NCBI GenBank assembly: GCA_026724425.1
Contig: JAIUCV010000002.1
Span: 7,817,001-7,881,000 of the forward strand
DNA length: 64,000 nt
Direction: 5' to 3'
Source of the DNA: Erythrophleum ivorense
Lineage: Eukaryota > Streptophyta > Magnoliopsida > Fabales > Fabaceae
Part shown: positions 25,605-38,602 of the stretch, piece after piece
Layout: the number at the start of each line of letters is the position of its first letter
Numbering within the stretch: the first letter of the stretch is position 1
Notes under the pieces: generated by a model
Databases searched by the model: none
What the model was told of the DNA's origin: nothing
The model's input: the letters and a program-made list of their open reading frames with translations, nothing else
Program-made: the position numbers and the translations under genes

Positions 25605-27206
25605 GATAATGAGTTTGAATTATCTAAGTTTTGTGTTTTTTTTTTAATTTATTAGGCAGTTGAAAAGAGATAAATACAAGATGTAAGACTAATATTTTGA
25701 AAAAATAATTTTTAATATTAGAAGCTGCTTGCAACATTAAAAGTTTTGTATTTGTTTTTTTTTAACTTTACAAAAAAATTTACATATCTAAACTTTAGAG
25801 GATCTAAAATGAAATATGATACTTCATACATAACACTACCCATTAAAGTGTAGGAAAATGCAATTTATTGAAGCGTCAATTCATTTTCATTATCCCTTTC
25901 CTTATTACTTTGGAACACCAAACTAATTAAAATAATAATAACAACTTTTATTTAAATAAATACTTCAAAGTCCAAACTACCTATAAAACATTTATTTCCT
26001 TAACATATACTTTTTAAAAAAATTAATGGGTGAACAATTTTATTATTTAGAAAAGCAAAACCAAAAATAAGAAGGAAATTAAAAGTTAGGCGTTTAAGAT
26101 TTAAAATCCAAGTTCTACGGACCATACAACAAAAGTATCTAAAAGCTATACTTATTTTTGTTCTTACTATCGTTATTTTAATGGAAAATAATAATTCATA
26201 AGATTTTAAATAGCTATTAGTTGCATACTAAATGGAATCAATAAAGGCATCTTGAGATTATAATAGTGAAATATAAATTATGCTAGTCAAACGTATATAA
26301 AAGTGTCATGGAATTGAAATGTGTGTGATGCTTTAGTTGGATACAAAATTAAAAATCGTATGCCAATTGGATACACATATAATTTTATAATTAATAAATC
26401 ATTACGTGAAAGAAATATATGTTCATTTGCATGCAAACTTGTAGCTTAACTCATGGTATCTTAAATTTGACAATACCATGGAAAGATTTTGTTTTAAAAA
26501 ATTTTAAAGATATTTAAATTATTGTAGTTTTAAACTGGTAATGTTATGATGCAAATTCGTAACATTATCAATAATAATCCAACTTTATTGGCATTAGCCA
26601 ATTTGTATAAATATTTATCTATGTTTTTGAAATAGAAGATTCGAACTAAGGAGGTCTCTACATAATAATAAATGGGCCAATCACTGGGAGGTAAATTAAT
26701 AGAGAAAAAGTGAAGCAATCTAACAAATTTTAGACAAAACAACTTGATCAATGGATCTATCTTAACTTCTTCCATGGAATTGCCCCAATATTTAAAAGGC
26801 TAAAAAATATAATTTTTAGCCTTATTCTTGCCAAGTTTAAATATTTCTAAGAAATATGGGAAATTTTAAGAAAAATTTATGGAGAAAAATTGGACACATA
26901 AGAAAATGCAGTCTAAAAGAATCTAAAAATGCATAAATGAGCGAAAATGTAAATAAGTGTGTGTCTCTTTGAAGAATAAGGGGTCTAGTTATAGTGAAGC
27001 TTGAAATTGTTAGTTAACACCATTAGTGGGCATGAACATAGGACAATATGTACATGTTTAGTGCATGAAGTAATGGACTAAATTGTGGTTGACTTTAAGA
27101 AAATGTGGGATCATAAGTGGTTTATGTATGTAAGGGACATGCATATTGATCATAAATTTGATAATTAAAGATGACATATTTGGAAAGGCTTGGGTAAGGG
27201 ATAACA
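25605..27206. other. AT-rich intergenic DNA
   Basis: No gene recognised. A B-box-like phrase on the minus strand near 26.65 kb (TTAGTTCGAATCT) hints at a SINE scrap, but no A-box partner was found. Confidence 0.45.
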
Positions 27207-27833
27207 AGGGTGTTCAAAGGTTCGATTTGGTTCGGTTTTGAGCCAAAATCAAATCGAACTAACTTAATTGGTTTAGCATTGTGTTAAACCTTGTCGGTTT
27301 TAAATTATAATCAGTTTGGTTCGGTTTGGTCTGGTTTGGTTCATATTTTTTTTACCTAAAAGTAATTTTTTTTTAAATTATTCCTTATAATATCTAGAAT
27401 TTAATTTCTAATATCTTACATATCTTAAAATTTTGACCAATAATAACTTTAGAATAATTTATTATTTTTACCTTTTTTTTCCCTAAAAAAATTTCATACA
27501 TTCACAAAAAAGCTTTAAAAAGTGAAAAAAAATAAAAGCAATATCTTATAATAAAATAATATAAATAATTTATATATTTCTTGAACCACATAAAGAATGT
27601 AGTTTTGATACAAGTTTAATTGACAAAAGATCCCATTAATTTAAAAAGAAATAAAATATTAAATTTTAGTTAATTATAAGTTTAATGGTTCGGTTAATAT
27701 GGAAAAATCGACAACCAAATCGATTTAATCGGTTTTACAATCGCAAAAACCAAACCAAATCCATTTTTAATCAGTTTTATTTGATTTTTGGTTTGGTTTA
27801 GTTTAATTGGTTTGGTTCGGTTTTGTTGACCCT
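27207..27833. mobile_element. Non-autonomous hAT-like DNA element (627 bp)
   Basis: The ends are inverted: the left begins AGGGTGTTCAAAGG and the right, read on the other strand, begins AGGGTCAACAAAACCG. Subterminal regions are packed with short repeats of GGTTTGGTT / GGTTCGGTTT (left block 27.22-27.35 kb, right block 27.68-27.83 kb), the pattern of transposase-binding subterminal repeats in plant hAT-like elements. The interior is AT-rich and non-coding. An 8 bp target duplication is not clear (GGGATAAC left versus AGAGGATA right), so the superfamily is inferred from the ends and subterminal motif. Confidence 0.55.
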
Positions 27834-29530
27834 TAGAGGATAGTTACCTTAAATGTTAGCACTTCAAGGAGGGTGAGGCTAAAGGAAAGGGAATGAGCTC
27901 AGTTAGAATAAAATTTACTTAGTATCAAGCTTTACTTAACTTTCTAAAGTAATTGTATGTTGTACAGAGTCAACACTACCAACTCACTCCTAAGGACTAT
28001 TCTTAAGGAAAAAAAGGATAAAATCACTCCTTCATAATACTTTCAACCTTGCCTAAGTTGGATGTCATGGGTGGTAGTTAGCCTACATCAAACCTACTTT
28101 AAAAGTGTTCCTTATGAAGTCAAAATAACATTAGAGTTATTATTCTCAAGGTAAATGGTGCGAACTGACAAGAATTAGATCCTTCGAACTTACAGTCAAT
28201 GTTAAAATATACGGATCTTAAGAAAGCTAAATAAAGGTTTGGTGATTCAATTGGAACTCTTTAACACAGATGAATAAGGACCTCAAATGTTGGAAGATGC
28301 CACAACATTGATCAAGTCTTAATAAGTCTGGTAGTCTTATGAAAAACTTTAAAGGAAATTACTCTCAAATTTGAAATCTTCAGAATTAAAATTTTATTCA
28401 TTTATCCAATCTAATTACAAATAGAGGCATATTACATGTTTATATAGCATAAGTCAAGTTTTCCTTTTGGAGGAAAATTATGAAATAATTGCATAATTCT
28501 AACTGAATGACTTAAGAATTGGAAATATAAAATAATCAAATCTTTTTAAAAACTAAAAGGAAAGAGAATATGTCTAATTAATTCTAATTTTTGTCTTACT
28601 ACAGAAAGTTTCTAGAAGTTAGTATATTAAACCTATAATAGCATTATTTAGGCCCAATTGAGTTAATCCATGCATAGTCATTGGCATAAACTCTTTATTT
28701 TGTAATATTTTAACCCAAAATAACTCCAAGACCTCAATCTTTAGCCTAATAATGTTAATGACGCCATGATTAGCGCTTGAATCAAATTTGTCAAAATTTT
28801 GCTTAATCAAAATCTATTGAACAAGTCAACTCAATACTTTTTTATGTCTTTTGATCTTAATCATTGTGATAAGTCCAATTGAAAGATGTAAATGATCATT
28901 TAAAAATTTTGAATTAGGTTATTTTTTTGAGCTCGCTAACTTTGTTCCATAATTAACATTAGTAGTATTACCCCAACTTTAAGTTTGAGGGGCAAACCCA
29001 TCACTCTCTTTCACCTTAACTTCTTAAGGAGGGGAAAGTGGTGTAACTTAGTTTTATGTCCAAATGATATATTCAATAGGTACTTTGAAGCACTTTGCTC
29101 AATAAAAGGGATTGTCACTTGAATTAGATGTCATAGGTGACAATGTGTCAAGGGAAGTTAAGGTTAGTTCATCTACTTGCGCCAATCTTAAGGTTGGTGT
29201 TAACCTCAAGGCTTGCACACTTGTCTATACCAACTTTAAGATAAGCCACATATGCTTTACCTAAAATTGATAGATTAAGATAACCTAAGGAAGAAAAGGG
29301 GCTAAGATTTCAAGATATATATTTGATTAATCAATTCCTATCATCACCTCATATGTTACTTTGTTAGAATTATAGATTGGTATGTATGTCAACAATAATT
29401 GCTTAATCTTACCTCATCCCATCCACTAAGTGTAAAGAATGCTGATTACCAGCTATCTAATTATCCGTAGTTAAAAGAGGTAAAATTGACCATCAAAATT
29501 TACTATTCAGTTTAATGTTATGACCATCAC
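27834..29530. other. Intergenic DNA, no gene seen
   Basis: No domain or element boundary was recognised. Open frames here are short and show no family signal. Confidence 0.45.
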
Positions 29531-29860
29531 CTACCTTTTATAATACCTAGCACTTTTAACCTCTTTAGAGTACATATCCAAAAGACTTGTCAACATAAAA
29601 CTACCAATAGTGTTGGTTTTAACAATTTGTGAATGTACATTTATACCTTTAACAATATCACACAACTCACAATAAGCTTTCAATTTAACATTTAGCGTAC
29701 AGAAAAAAGTCAAATCCAAATTGACTAAACAAGCTCAATTTTAAATACCTCACCCATTTAGGTTCAAGTAGCATAAATATATATCTGCATCTATTTTATG
29801 GTAACTTTACAAAAATTTCCTAAAAGGTCCCATGCTTCACTTGGATAGCTCAAATTTCCA
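29531..29860 (-). pseudogene. Pentatricopeptide-repeat (PPR) gene relic
   Basis: Minus-strand translation across 29531-29719 contains LKAYCELCDIVKGINVHSQI followed by VKTN and LLDMYSKEVKSAR. This is the order of a PLS-class PPR protein (LKAC.EL.D...GK.VHSQIVKTG...LLDMYSKCG.VKSA). Upstream on the same strand (about 29.77-29.86 kb) SEAWDLLGNFCKVTIK resembles the end of the preceding repeat but is broken by stops. PPR proteins bind organellar RNA; this copy is too short and damaged to work. No second relic was found nearby, so it is an isolated fragment. Confidence 0.5.
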
Positions 29861-31662
29861 AACAATTTGAATTCCTTGAAATTAAAAGAAGAATGCTTAG
29901 AGTTTGCATTCTTCATAGAATTATCCTTGGTCTCTTTCCTAAACTTATTTCTCATTCGAATATGCTCTTTCCACTTCTAGTTCATTGTAATTATTTCCTT
30001 TGCATGTCCTGCTTTAAAATTGTTTGGTGCATTGACTATCTTTTCAACATCTACTAGTTTTACTACAAGTCCAAGCTCAACTACACCATTTTTCACTTCT
30101 TTAGACTATTCCTTTTCCAGTGCTTTAGCAGTTGCCAAGTCTTCCCCTGCTATTGTCAACAAACATGGAGGTGGCTTAGTAAATCGCTACTTCTATTATT
30201 GAAATATAAGATGCTCACTAGCTTGTATTTGGGAATCTACATTCTTGAGTCTTGAATCCAAATAAGAGCTTAGCTACTTGAGGGTAGTGTAGAAGACAAA
30301 GAGTTGAGAAAATAAGAGCTAAAAAATGGGTGAATATTAGTAAGAGGATGTAATGAAAGCACCATTTTTACACATTGGGATGGATAAATAACTTAATGAT
30401 GGAAGGCACAAATTTTGTTTTGAAAAAAAGGATAAAATTTCATGAGCAAACACTTTAAAAATTTTCCTTGCCTTTAGCCCTTTCATACACACAATTAATT
30501 TACCAACAAAGGGAAGAGTAGTTAAGGTTTCCTTTTAGGCATAAGTCTTTTAATGGGTCCTACATTGATATTAGATTTGGGCCATTTGTAACAATTTTTA
30601 CTTAAGATTATTTCTCAAACTTAATATGTTATAAAGCTTGTTTTGTAAGTAAAAATCATATAATAATCCTTATGGAGCATCAATGTGCTAATTTGCTTAT
30701 ATTGGTAGTCATGTAAAGATTTTCTAACAATGTTAGGAAAACCAAACCGAATTAATCGGTTTGATTAGAAAACTAGTGAATTGGTCCTTGATTTAGTTTG
30801 GTTAATTCATAAAATTGCTTAGCTAAAACCTAATAGGGTTAATAGTTTGGACAGTTTTTATTTATTTATTTATTTACCTTTTGGTATAAAACGATGTTGT
30901 TGGGTTTTTTTTTCAAGTTCGCAAGATGTCATAAGTTTTTGGATGTGAAGATTGATTTAAGTTCTTTTCTCTACATCTTATCTTAGTGTTATTTTTTAGC
31001 CCTTTAAAACTCTATTTTTTTCATTTGCATCCTACCAATGTCTTTTCCCTACATACTATTCTCTTTATTGTTTCTCTCCAACTTCTCATACTTCCTATTG
31101 AAGCCTTCTTTTCGTCAAAGCATCAAGTTTACTCAACTTCTCCTGTCAATTCCCTATCTAACAAGGCTTCTCTCTTTCTTAAGTTTTCTTCAATTTAATG
31201 CTTATACATTACGTGGTCGAAAGAGGCTTAAGTGTGTGATAGAAAGGCATTAACGCTCCATTGATCAATCTCTTCACCTCCAAGCTCTGCATACTAAGCA
31301 TTTGATGTAAGTTTCGAATGAAAATGGTAAAATAGTTTAATAATGTATTAGCCTATTGGGAACCTTAGGATGTGTGTGTCTTTATATCCTAATCAAACAT
31401 ATAAACTATGTTTATTTATGTTGTTAATGTTAGTGTGAGTTTTTATTAATGTTGTCATAATCTTTCCACTATTAATATAAGATTTTGTTCATTCAAATTG
31501 TTAATGTCATAACCAATAAAGGCATCTAATAGATTTAACCTTAATGAATATTATAATGATTAATTGTTAGTTGATTACGTTAAGTTTAATTTGTAATTGT
31601 AGATATTATAATGGATATTGACTTGTTTAGATTTAAATATTAAATCATATTTATTATATGAG

Positions 31663-31701
<39 letters not shown>

Positions 31702-34700
31702 AATCATTCTATATTGGATCACAATTCAATCATAATTAAATTAATGAAATGTAAATTTGTATCTCTACTAATTAAATGACCACTTTAGTTTTTTTAAAAA
31801 AATACTTTTTAGTTTTAATAAAATATTCCTTTGTTTTTTTTTTTCTTTTTAAATTGACTTCACTGTGATGTGCACTAAAAGATGCTTTCAAAAATTGGCC
31901 TATTAAATTACAATATAGTGAAATTTATCTATTTCTTAGTAAAATAGATAAGTGCGAGAATTGTTGGCAATTTGGCATAAATATAATAACTGATTGCAAC
32001 TTGTGTAAGAGATTATTTATTATTTGTATGCTATTTTCAGCCAAAACAAGTGTTCAGATATGATAAGAATCTCCACACTTAGTATATTTTGATTAATAAA
32101 TACTATAAAAATGACATGGTGAATAGTATAAATTTATCTTTTGTCAAGTTGTCCTGAAACAATTAAAACTATTCCAATGCCCCATATTTCACAAAAATTG
32201 GCCAGTTGATTATATTTTCAGGTCTTAATAATGACAACGACATAATTGATAGTCAACTGAGTAGGCCATAAAGAAAGGTCAATAATTGATATAATTTATA
32301 GTGTATTAGAGATTTAAATTGTTTATATCAAGAAAATTGTTATTGTCTCCAAAAAAAAATTGTTGCTGTTATAATAATTTTAAATCCAAAATAGAAAAAC
32401 TCATTGACATTTTTAGTACACTATTTTTATCGACGATGGTTTTCAAATAAACAACTCATTTCGCATTCACATGTTCTTTATGACATCATAAAAGGGGTAT
32501 TTATCCCATGTATTGTATTTGAATAAGATTTTCCTTTCATCTTAAAAAGTAGTTTTAGTAAATTGAAAAGTTGAAGAAAAATTGACATTCTTATGGTTAG
32601 AGTTGATGAAATTCACACGTTTAGATACATGATACATTTAGTGATTTAGATGAGCATGATACACAAGATGTTTGGCTCAACCTTTTTTCAAAAGTATGTA
32701 AGATTTCTTCACATTTATGTTGTACAAATGACTTTTTAAAGCAAATAAACACTTTTCAATAACCTATTTCAATTTTCTTCAAGCCATAAATAGTGATATT
32801 GGATATTACAATATCAAATAGTTAAGGGAAGAGGTGGAGACAAAATGGTTTAGTGACAACTAAATTGGATGTTACAATTCCAGGGCGTGCCAAGCTTGCA
32901 CTACAAACCAAAATTAGGGGAACCAAATGTCTCTTTCTCTTCTTGGCCCTATACGGACAAGGCATCTTGGTCTTCTTATAGTTTGTTCCCAATACACTTA
33001 AGATTTTTTCTATTGACTTAATGTGACCTTCATAATCAAATAAAAAGATATAGTCTATATGAAAAGTTATAAAATGTAAAAGATAATAAGATAATTATAG
33101 TAACCAATAGTCATTAAGAGTTACTTTACTAAAGTCATGTATCTATATTAAATATTGAGATATTCATTAGGTTAATGTATATTTTGATATTCTTGGGGAT
33201 TATGTATATGACTAGTTTTTTAGTTAAAGACATAAAATAATTGAATTTATAAATATGAAAGAAAAGTGAAAAAATTCTTTGATAGAATTAGTCATAAAAA
33301 CTATATATAAGACTCTTGATTTCTCTTCTCACTCATCACCTAAGTTGATATGACTCTTTATTATCTTGTGAACATTATAGCAACTTGAGAGAAAAAGAGA
33401 GAGGGCTAAGGTATAATTATATATTTGTTTCATACTTGGTATTAAGGTACTTCTACTTCTTCCATTTAATGGTTTTGTTTTAACTATATTAATTTGCATA
33501 TGAATTTAATTGTAGTTCAAGAAATAAATCTAAAATATTCTTACATACACAATATATTAGTGAATTATAAGAAATTGACAAACATGTATTATTGTTTCCT
33601 AATAACATTAACGATTATACAGGCTTGGATAATAGATATTCTGAGATGGACATAAGCGGTTGAAAGAAAATTTAATGCATTCATTAGATTGATTCAGTTG
33701 TGACTCAAATGAATAATGGCCACCTTCTTCAATGAAAAAACAATTCAAGATTAATACTAGCTGCAAGACACTGAAGCCTCACTCAAGCCTAATTTAGTTT
33801 GTTGCAAGACTAAGGGAATTTTTTTAAAATCGTATATAATGTCTATTATTTTTTTTTGTAATTATTATTTAATAATATATTTTTTTGTTACTTATTCACA
33901 AGTAGGTTCATAAAAATCATTCCTTACTTCACTTATTCATTTTTTATATTTTCTTTCTTTTTTAATCATCCAAATAAGCACATACAATTTGAGAAACATT
34001 AACATATATATATATATATATATATATACAACTAAAATACCCACCTTTGGATCTAACATTTCATAAGGGTAAATTTAGTAATAAGGAAATTTGTTACTTG
34101 AAGCCAAAATTATATTTAAAACTAACATTAAAAAACTAATTTATTAATAAATTTGAACAAATACAACACAAAATTAAGCTGAGTTGGATGTCCTAATTTG
34201 TAATAATTAACTATGAACTAATTAATTTGTACAAGAGCAAAAGGAGAAGAATTTTAAAACTATCATCTTTTCACATAAAAGACATGCACCACACTAAATG
34301 TTGATTGATAAATAACAATTACTTTAAGACTTTGTTATATTTAATCAAGACAAAATTTAATTTTGTTATTTGTATATAATTCAATAAAAAACAATAATGA
34401 AAGTAAGAATATTTAAGTTACATAAAAAATGGTCTCTAATTTCTGAAAAAACACCTAATATATATTTAGATCAATGAAAGATATTCTAATTAACAAATTT
34501 AAAATTAAAGTAAAATATATTTTTTAAAAATAGATAGAAAGTATATATAATTTCAACAAAAAATAAATATAAAAGAGTATAATTTACTCATATTAATTTC
34601 CCACTTTCTCTAATATTTTCAAAAAGCTCTACAGCTACACAAGCAACTTTATATGAGTTTGAACAAAACTTCGTCCAGTTAAATTTGGATGTCTTGTTTC

Positions 34701-34860
34701 TTTTTTCCATTCTTCTTCAATTAGCTTCAAAAAGTTACAATAAAGCAGAAGAAAGATTTTGCACAAGACAATTAAGACATATGGAACACCATACAAAGAC
34801 ACCCTACGATTTTCCAACGTTGAAACTAGAAGCACATGAATAATAGGCTTCAAAGAACAA
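29861..34860. other. AT-rich intergenic DNA with scattered repeat fragments
   Basis: No gene recognised. A short palindromic phrase (AAACCGA-ATTAA-TCGGTTT, near 30.75 kb) resembles the subterminal sequence of the hAT-like element at 27.2 kb and may be a scrap of a relative. TA microsatellites lie at 31670-31698 and 34004-34029. A promoter/LTR-like phrase around 33.3-33.4 kb has no partner. The Ser/Thr-rich open frame at 30.02-30.20 kb is unsupported. Confidence 0.45.
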
Positions 34861-35157
34861 ATTCAAACTCCACCAAGCGGCTTGCTTAATTATATTAGAA
34901 AAAAGCATTACCATCCACTTGCTCTAAAGCAGTTATTTCTCTAATAAGGAAGAGCCTGTTGCCCAAGGCAAATATATCCTTGGGGAGAATACTTAAAGAG
35001 GAAAAAAAACAAAGGGATAGACCAATTATATGTGTTTTCGCTTTAGTAGTAAATGTTAAATTCATCCATGGAATGCAAAACTAATACAGGGATAGCATGA
35101 CTTTGCCATATATCCGCAAATTTAGTACAATTTCAGGAAATCTAGTATTTTCCGATT

Positions 35158-38100
35158 TTAAAATTGAGGTCTTGCCTGAACCACAAATATTGTCCCGTTT
35201 TTAACCACTCCTTCAATGTCCTGAGCGCAACCATAAAGGCCCTCTATGACTTTTCCTGCCTCTGCAATTCTCGACATGAGGGATGTTTGAAAAGGTTTAT
35301 CAACTATAATTGGATCTCTGGAGTAGTCTAATACAACTTTCTCCACTTTGTCCAGGATTACACTGCAGAAAATTTGAGCAGGCATTTAGATGGGCATGGC
35401 ATCCAAGCAATCATAAAATGTAGTTACACAAGGAAAAGATTTAGCAAAATACGAGAAAATAGTAATCTCCAAAGAATTATTTCTAGGATCAATCATATCA
35501 TTTAACCCATAAAGAGTGGAAGCATTGCAGCATAAATCCAAGAAATTAGCAATCCCAAATAATTAGTAAGAAGTAACACCTCTGCAAATTTTGGTTTTCT
35601 GCAGTTTTCTGTGACTATCCTGAATCTGCCATATCACCTCATTATAAAAATTTGGTATTAAAATGGTATTCTAGATCTTATTGAACCACAATTCTAATTA
35701 GTCTTTACATATTACATAGGCCATGCACAACTGCCCTGATCACTTATAATAACACTGCAGTCTAAATGGCTAAACCCACCAATTCAAATTTTGTATCTCT
35801 ACAGATTAGAGTATTTGACTTTTTTTGAAAGTAGGCGATATTCAAATGCTTAGTCATCCAGCCACACTTCAAGTATATTACAATGTACCCTAACACAATA
35901 TGTATCTTACTTTAAGAATGAGCCACATATTGTACCTGTCAAAAATGCCAGCACCTGAAAGTCCTTCAAGGTCCTCAGCATTAGAGTCTGATCTGAATAT
36001 AATGGACTTCTTACTGTACAACCCTGTCAGCTTGCTTGGATAACCGGTAACCTACAATAAAATCCATTACTTCTTTGAATGGCACACAGAAAAGGCTCTG
36101 CCACCTTCTAATTTGATGAACATCCATTTTTAAACCATTAAAGTTCAAAGTAATTAGGCATGATACAACTTAATGGTGCATAATTTAACACATGGCTATA
36201 AAGAGAAATTGATATTACTATAGGAGACTTTAGATTGCTTTTCTTCACAATGAAAGTCATTGCACGTCCTGGATATGCCCCCACCAAACTCTCTCCCAAG
36301 CCCTTCACAATCTGTTTTTGCACCAAGGAAGGAAACAGGAGGAAACATATTTTCCTTGATTTATTAACAAACAAGGAAGCAAGATTTACCTCGGCATATA
36401 TCTCAGTGGTATCCCCTGATATGGGATTCTTTGTATGAACCACAAAAGCATAGTCGCCACAAATTACTTCTTGAATTAATACAGCCATGCATATATCGTC
36501 ATGATTCAACTTGGCTTTTTGGCAACTAAGAAAGGCTCTTTCATTCCACTTTGAAGCCCAAACCTAGAAAGAACATAAAGTATAAATTCTTACATGGTTT
36601 TGTCTATACATACACAGTCAGTGCTTGCGGAACAGGCTAATGACATATTGTTGACAAGCAGTCAAATTCCCCATATATGAAAACCATTTCATGACCAACT
36701 ACCCAACCGAAGCAACTAACACAACCCAGCATTTAGGCATTTGTTGTAATTATGTGCATGCCAGCCTGTATCATCATTTCAACATGGAAATTATATAACC
36801 AATACAGTCCCAAAAGAAATGAAATGAAATACTGTAACAGAGATTAAAGTGAAAAGAAAACATCAATACAATATAAAGATAAATGAAAGAAAGATAATAG
36901 CAAGCTCTCACTTCGCAAACAAAATTCATAAAATAATAGATCATATTCATGATGAGAAACGCATACCTTCTTTATTGCTTGCCATGCACAACTCCACCTC
37001 TCTTCACCTTCATCACCAGGCCATGGTAACCTTGAACTTCTCATTTTTTGCTTGAGTTCATTTGTCTGGCCAAGTTAGGGGAAGGGGGGAAAGCAAATGT
37101 ACACTGTCAATATAATAGAAACATACAGTGATCTTGAATGCACATGGCAGAATTTAAAAGATACATATGCAGCAAGGACAGCGCTGTCATGTAATACATT
37201 CCAACATCATGGAACAATACCATGTATTATCTGGCTAAAGGCAAGAATGTTACTTGCAGAGAATAATTATGGCATTCACAATAATATCAATCAAAGAATG
37301 ATAAAAAATAGGAAGATATTAAAGGTGAGTTTTTGACCTGCTTCAAGAAGTTTGTCATAAATGACCCCCCAAAAAAAAAAAGAATTTTGTCATAAAACAT
37401 ATTAATAACAGATATACTACAAAATTAAATATCATTAACCAATTTGTCAAATTGGAAAATACAAAGATAAAGATATGATTTTGTAGCATCACCATATGTA
37501 AGAATTTTGTAGAGAAAATCACAATGCAAGAAATCGTTGATAATAACTTTATAATGCTTTTAAAATACCATATAAGGTGGAGCGTGCATTTTTAGGATGG
37601 CTTCTCGTATTGCTCTAAGTTTTGAATGGTCACCGTCATGTACTAATTGACATAGAGAATGGATCTTATTTGCAATATCCTGCAAGAGAATGAAAAATTT
37701 CAAACTCAGGTTTTGGAAAACCTCTTTGGCCAGAATTATTATGAAATTACTAACAAGCACATGCTTGGAGAAGATTTTCATAATCATAATTAGAACAGGG
37801 CAAATTTTCCTTGTTCTATTAACTAACAGGGAAAATCTTTACAGGCTGTCTCATAATTATAGACCTAGTATGACACGAAAGAAGTTCCTTCAGTTATACT
37901 AGCTATGCATTTCAATTCCCTGGTGCTTGGTAGTTCCCCTTGGGGGCCAGTCCTCACATTAAAGCACGTCATATGTTACTCTCACTAACCACAATCTGGA
38001 GTAGCAACTTGGTATTTCAGGACTCACATTAAGGAGACATAACAAATCTAAATCACACTAATGATATCAAGAATCAATTACAGTACATCATGTCATAAAT

Positions 38101-38602
38101 TCCTGAAAGGTTAGCATGTTATTTGACAGATGAAGTTCAATCAATATTTCTATAAAAGTTAAGATAATTGCCATCACAAGTTGAAGTCAGCTCTTTTCAC
38201 GTAGATCACAAGATTAGAAGAAAAATACTAGCTTGGGAAAAAGGTGATCATAAAAGATAAATGATTAGTCTTTTAGACTGGCAATACAGGCATTTCCAGA
38301 ATTTCAAACTTATGCCAAACCTAATCCATGAACATGAAGCAAGTTTGTATACATAATCTCAAATCATCTGTTATTGACATTCATTTTGGTGGAAAATACA
38401 CACAATCAAATACAGTACTGAAGGATTGAAACAATACTCACAATTTCTACAAATCAGTGAACAGAAGTTGGTATACCTTATTAACTTTGTCTTGTAAAGC
38501 AGTCTCAAAGGCTCCAAATGATAGGGCAAGTGATATTGGGATCTTAATCCATGATGGTACCCTTGCAGTTAAAAATTTAATATTGCAAGATTTTGCGCCA
38601 AC
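35158..38602 (-). CDS. GWD2: GWD2 3' exon block: ATP-binding (PPDK-like) domain and stop
   Basis: Seven exons encode the nucleotide-binding half. It runs from VGAKSCNIKFL (38477-38602) through PWPGDEGEERW (36967-37065), VWASKWNERA and LIQEVICGDYAFVVHT (36390-36563), GLGESLVGAYPGRA (36219-36311) and IIFRSDSNAEDLEG (35936-36051) to DIEGVVKNGTIFVVQARPQF (35158-35362). The conserved RSDSNxEDLEG and QDIEGV motifs bind nucleotide in PPDK-like folds. The stop is TAA at 35158-35160. The roughly 300 bases to the left are probable 3' UTR. No frame break or missing motif was seen. Confidence 0.93.

Noticed and set aside
26640..26720. A SINE suggested by a minus-strand B-box-like motif
   Set aside because: No A-box at proper spacing and no tail or flanking repeat found.
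34635..34853. Minus-strand open frame of 72 codons just downstream of GWD2
   Set aside because: No family similarity; likely untranslated or intergenic sequence.
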